A program made the translations under genes and the position numbers. Below are positions 61,216 through 64,000 of a stretch of DNA of 64,000 bases, piece by piece. Below the pieces are notes generated by a model that worked only from the letters and a program-made list of their open reading frames with translations, did not search any database and was not told the DNA's origin. Source of the DNA: Limnohabitans sp. Rim8. Its GTDB lineage: Bacteria; Pseudomonadota; Gammaproteobacteria; Burkholderiales; Burkholderiaceae_C. The first letter of the stretch is position 1. Every line of letters begins with the position of its first letter. The stretch covers positions 1-64,000 of the forward strand of contig CAMDFK010000009.1 in the NCBI GenBank assembly GCA_945897465.1, written 5' to 3'.

Positions 61216-62094
61216 ATGGAACTGAACACCACCATCCTGACCGCCCCCCCTTTGGACGCTGCCACCGTGGTGATGCTGCGCGATGGCCCCGGCGGCTTGC
61301 AGGTGCTGCTGATGCGCAGGCACCAAGCATCGAACGTGCTGGGCGGTGCGTATGTGTTTCCGGGAGGCAAACTCGACCCCGATGACCAAAATCCGGCTTG
61401 GCTGCAGCGCCTGAGCCAGGACAGCGCCACTTTGAACCAAAGGCTGAACGAACCCGATATCCCCGGAGAACGCGCCGCGGGCCTGTTTGTCGCCGCCATG
61501 CGCGAAGCCTATGAAGAGTGCCGGGTGCTGCTCGGTTGCGCCCCGCATGCGCAGACCCAAGCCCAAGCCCTGCTGCAGGCTCTTCGCAGCGGCCAAAGCT
61601 GGCACGAGGCCTTTACAGCCCAGGCCTTGGCCTTGCACACCGAGCCCCTGCTGCCCTGGTGCCGCTGGATCACACCGCGCCAGGCCTCGGTGACCAACAA
61701 GCGTTTTGACACCCGGTTTTTTGTGACCCAGGTGCCCGATGACCAATTGGCCGAGCACGACAACTTTGAGGCCACCGAAGCCCTGTGGATCCAACCCCGC
61801 GAGGCGCTGCTGCGCTACTGGGACAGGGAGATCGAGTTGGCGCCGCCCCAAATCATGAGTTTGGTGCACCTGAGCCGCCACCCGCACGCCCAAAGTCTAC
61901 TGACCGAGGCACAAAACCGCCGCCCCCCCGTCATCGAGCCAGAACCCTTTGACCATGACGGCATCCGCACCATCTGTTACCCGGGCGATCCGCGGCACTC
62001 AGTGCGCCAAGCGGCCTTTCCTGGCCCGAGCCGTTTGATGTTCAAAAACAAACGTTTTGAGCCCGAGACGGGTTTGGCCGGTTTGCTTGACTAG
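61216..62094 (+). CDS. NUDIX hydrolase, NUDT19-like
   Basis: A 292-residue NUDIX protein. The box is spread, as in the acyl-CoA diphosphatase group: G-G-A-Y-V-F-P-G-G-K is followed by an insert of about 35 residues. Then comes GLFVAAMREAYEECRVLLG with R-E-x-x-E-E. This group cleaves CoA esters in eukaryotes, but the bacterial substrate is uncertain. It is divergent from the SDR gene across about 135 bases. The pair could act on acyl-CoA, but only the position suggests it. Confidence 0.85.
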   Translation: MELNTTILTAPPLDAATVVMLRDGPGGLQVLLMRRHQASNVLGGAYVFPGGKLDPDDQNPAWLQRLSQDSATLNQRLNEPDIPGERAAGLFVAAMREAYEECRVLLGCAPHAQTQAQALLQALRSGQSWHEAFTAQALALHTEPLLPWCRWITPRQASVTNKRFDTRFFVTQVPDDQLAEHDNFEATEALWIQPREALLRYWDREIELAPPQIMSLVHLSRHPHAQSLLTEAQNRRPPVIEPEPFDHDGIRTICYPGDPRHSVRQAAFPGPSRLMFKNKRFEPETGLAGLLD

Positions 62095-62157
62095 AATACA
62101 CAACGAACACGTTTCATTTGCTTACGTGATTTTTGTATTCACTTGTAACATCGTTTC

Positions 62158-62523
62158 ATGAGCCCAATACCTCAGCCCATCTATTTGTCCATTGAACGGG
62201 CCATGGAGTTCATTGGTGATGCCAATGGGGTGTTGTCCCTGCTCAAGACACTGCAGCAAACCCTGAGCGACGATTTACCTCGTTTGCAGGCACTTTTAGA
62301 CAAAGACGATGTGTATGCCGCCAATCGTCTGTTGCATCAACTCAAGGGTTTCACACCTGTTTTTTGCGTAGATCAATTGGTCGAGCTGGTGGTCGAAGTC
62401 GAGGCCATGAGCAAGCACGCCGAAGCCAGGGAAGTACGCACCGCCTATGCCCAACTCTCACCTCAACTGGAAGCATTGCGCCTGGAAGTGATTGATCACC
62501 TGAGCCGCCACAGCGCGGCCTGA
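62158..62523 (+). CDS. Stand-alone HPt phosphotransfer protein
   Basis: A 121-residue helical protein with the phosphotransfer motif H-Q-L-K-G at residues 60-64, where the histidine would carry phosphate between response regulators. It has no kinase or receiver domain, so it would have to work with a separate sensor. No two-component genes are near. It ends before a perfect G/C-rich hairpin. Confidence 0.8.
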   Translation: MSPIPQPIYLSIERAMEFIGDANGVLSLLKTLQQTLSDDLPRLQALLDKDDVYAANRLLHQLKGFTPVFCVDQLVELVVEVEAMSKHAEAREVRTAYAQLSPQLEALRLEVIDHLSRHSAA

Positions 62524-62577
62524 TCCTCAGCGCATTCACCCAACCAGCGGTCAGTCCAGCCTGATCCACCAACAAAA

Positions 62578-62597
62578 ACGGGCCCCAAGGGGCCCGT
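62578..62597. terminator. Bidirectional terminator hairpin
   Basis: ACGGGCCCC and GGGGCCCGT form a perfect 9-bp stem with a two-base centre. An A-run lies on the left and TAGTTGATGG on the right. It is between the ends of the HPt gene and the convergent ettA gene. Confidence 0.8.
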
Positions 62598-62618
62598 AGT
62601 TGATGGTGGAACGGTGTA

Positions 62619-64000
62619 TTACTTCAAAGCCTTGAAGCGCACGCGCTTGGGCTTGGCACCCTCTTCGCCCAAACGCTTTTTCTTGTCGGCTTCGTACTCT
62701 TGGTAGTTGCCGTCAAAGAACACCCACTGGCTGTCGCCTTCGGCGGCCAAGATGTGGGTGGCAATGCGGTCCAGGAACCAGCGATCGTGGCTGATGACCA
62801 TGACCGAGCCTGCGAATTCCAGCAAAGCATCTTCCAACGCACGCAAAGTTTCCACGTCCAAGTCGTTGGAGGGCTCGTCCAGCAGCAACACGTTGCCGCC
62901 TTCGATCAGCGTTTTGGCCAAGTGCAAACGGCCACGCTCACCACCCGACAACATGCCGACCTTCTTTTGCTGGTCACCACCGTTGAAGTTGAAGCGCCCG
63001 CAATACGCACGGCTGGCCATCTGGAACTTGCCCACGTTGATGATGTCCAGGCCACCCGAGACGTCTTCCCACACGGTTTTGTTGTTGTCCAGGTCGTCGC
63101 GGTTTTGGTCCACAAAGGCCATCTTCACGGTCTGTCCGATGGTGACTTCACCGCTGTCCGGCTGCTCTTTGCCCGCGATCAGTTTGAACAAAGTCGATTT
63201 ACCGGCACCGTTGGGGCCGATGATGCCAACAATGGCGCCCGCAGGCACCTTGAAGCTCAGGTTGTCGATCAGCAAACGCTCGCCAAAGGACTTGCTCACG
63301 TTCTTGAACTCGAACACGTCATTGCCCAGGCGCTCGGCCACAGGGATGAAAATCTCTTGGGTTTCGTTGCGCTTTTGGTATTCGTAGTCGCTCAACTCTT
63401 CAAAGCGGGCCAGACGGGCCTTGCTCTTGGCCTGACGGCCCTTGGGGTTGGCGCGTGCCCACTCCAACTCTTTCTTCATGGCCTTGGAGCGAGCGTCTTC
63501 GGTGCGCTGCTCGGTGGCCAGACGGGCGTCTTTTTGCTCCAGCCAGCTGGAGTAGTTGCCTTTGTACGGAATGCCAGAGCCTCGGTCGAGTTCCAAAATC
63601 CACTCGGCCGCGTTGTCCAAAAAGTAACGGTCGTGGGTGATGGCCACCACGGTGCCCGAAAAACGCTGCAAGAACAGCTCGAGCCAGTCCACGGATTCGG
63701 CGTCCAAGTGGTTGGTCGGCTCGTCGAGCAGCAGCATGTCGGGGCGTGAGAGCAGCAAGCGGCACAGGGCCACGCGGCGTTTTTCACCGCCGGACAGTTT
63801 GCCAATGATGGCGTCCCAAGGGGGCAAACGCAGCGCATCGGCGGCGATTTCGAGTTGGTGCTCAGACGCGTCCCCTGCGGTGGAGATGATGGCCTCGAGC
63901 TTGGCCTGCTCTGCGGCCAGGGCGTCAAAGTCGGCGTCTTCTTCAGCGTAGGCGGCATACACCTCTTCGAGGCGGGCCTGCGCGGCCTTGACTTCGCCCA
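62619..64000 (-). CDS. ettA: Energy-dependent translational throttle protein EttA (N-terminal part beyond window)
   Basis: The C-terminal about 460 residues of an ABC-F ATPase that binds the ribosomal E site and regulates translation according to energy charge. Both ATPase modules are recognisable by [19 protein letters not shown] and [18 protein letters not shown], and by [19 protein letters not shown] and [16 protein letters not shown]. The linker has [16 protein letters not shown], typical of EttA. The reading frame is open to the end of the window at 64000, so the gene is cut; EttA is normally about 555 residues. Confidence 0.95.
   Translation of the reverse strand, partial: GEVKAAQARLEEVYAAYAEEDADFDALAAEQAKLEAIISTAGDASEHQLEIAADALRLPPWDAIIGKLSGGEKRRVALCRLLLSRPDMLLLDEPTNHLDAESVDWLELFLQRFSGTVVAITHDRYFLDNAAEWILELDRGSGIPYKGNYSSWLEQKDARLATEQRTEDARSKAMKKELEWARANPKGRQAKSKARLARFEELSDYEYQKRNETQEIFIPVAERLGNDVFEFKNVSKSFGERLLIDNLSFKVPAGAIVGIIGPNGAGKSTLFKLIAGKEQPDSGEVTIGQTVKMAFVDQNRDDLDNNKTVWEDVSGGLDIINVGKFQMASRAYCGRFNFNGGDQQKKVGMLSGGERGRLHLAKTLIEGGNVLLLDEPSNDLDVETLRALEDALLEFAGSVMVISHDRWFLDRIATHILAAEGDSQWVFFDGNYQEYEADKKKRLGEEGAKPKRVRFKALK

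Noticed and set aside
1..64000. tRNA, rRNA or CRISPR features
   Set aside because: I looked for CCA-proximal TTCGA-type arms, conserved rRNA words and regularly spaced repeats and found none. A tRNA scan would be needed to be certain.

Overview
The window looks like a chromosomal segment of a betaproteobacterium in the order Burkholderiales, most like the Comamonadaceae (a Limnohabitans/Rhodoferax-type freshwater bacterium). This is inferred from protein character, the polar-type fli operon, the grpE-dnaK-dnaJ block, a cyanophycin locus with the DUF1854/ABC-transporter pair, and the moderately GC-rich coding style. No rRNA, tRNA or CRISPR array was seen.

Region 1 (1-16.4 kb) is a flagellin and flagellin-modification region. 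It begins with the last six codons of one flagellin, then three complete tandem flagellin genes. A modification cassette follows: glycosyltransferase, SAM methyltransferase, second glycosyltransferase, GSCFA protein. The last three genes are conspicuously AT-rich. An IS5-type element and a dead IS30-type transposase separate the cassette from a Maf-type flagellin glycosyltransferase. Divergent from maf are two paralogous TPR-like genes and a fifth, longer flagellin. A three-gene Sel1-repeat operon and a sigma-54-dependent activator close the region. I find five sequences with good sigma-54 promoter form (GG-N10-GC), upstream of the cassette, maf, the TPR pair, the fifth flagellin and the activator itself.

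Region 2 (16.4-22.6 kb) is the basal-body/export operon fliEFGHIJ. Region 3 (22.8-28.6 kb) holds a small membrane protein, a HicAB toxin-antitoxin pair, an FKBP isomerase and grpE-dnaK-dnaJ behind a recognisable sigma-32 promoter.

Region 4 (28.8-36.5 kb) is a cyanophycin locus: DUF1854 protein and ABC exporter-like protein on one strand, and two cyanophycin synthetases on the other. The first synthetase has lost the Mur-ligase P-loop lysine. Region 5 (36.5-42.9 kb, minus strand) holds an acyltransferase-3 membrane protein, a nitronate monooxygenase-like protein, a long acyl-CoA dehydrogenase, and etfA/etfB. An unusual pair of long hairpins lies between the dehydrogenase and etfA.

Region 6 (43-50.4 kb) holds a DctPQM TRAP transporter, an MscS channel, an enoyl-CoA hydratase, a histone-deacetylase-like protein and a lytic transglycosylase. 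Region 7 (50.4-54.5 kb) is a patchwork: three near-identical copies of a small Trp-rich gene (TIGR02450 type), with two opposite-strand secreted hydrolase genes between them, then an unknown two-domain protein.

Region 8 (54.8-64 kb) holds a DUF1800/DUF1501 pair, a large secreted phytase-like esterase, an SDR dehydrogenase, a NUDIX hydrolase, a lone HPt protein and the 3' part of ettA. A family of short palindromic repeats (arms like GTCATTGCGAG) is scattered through the intergenic gaps.
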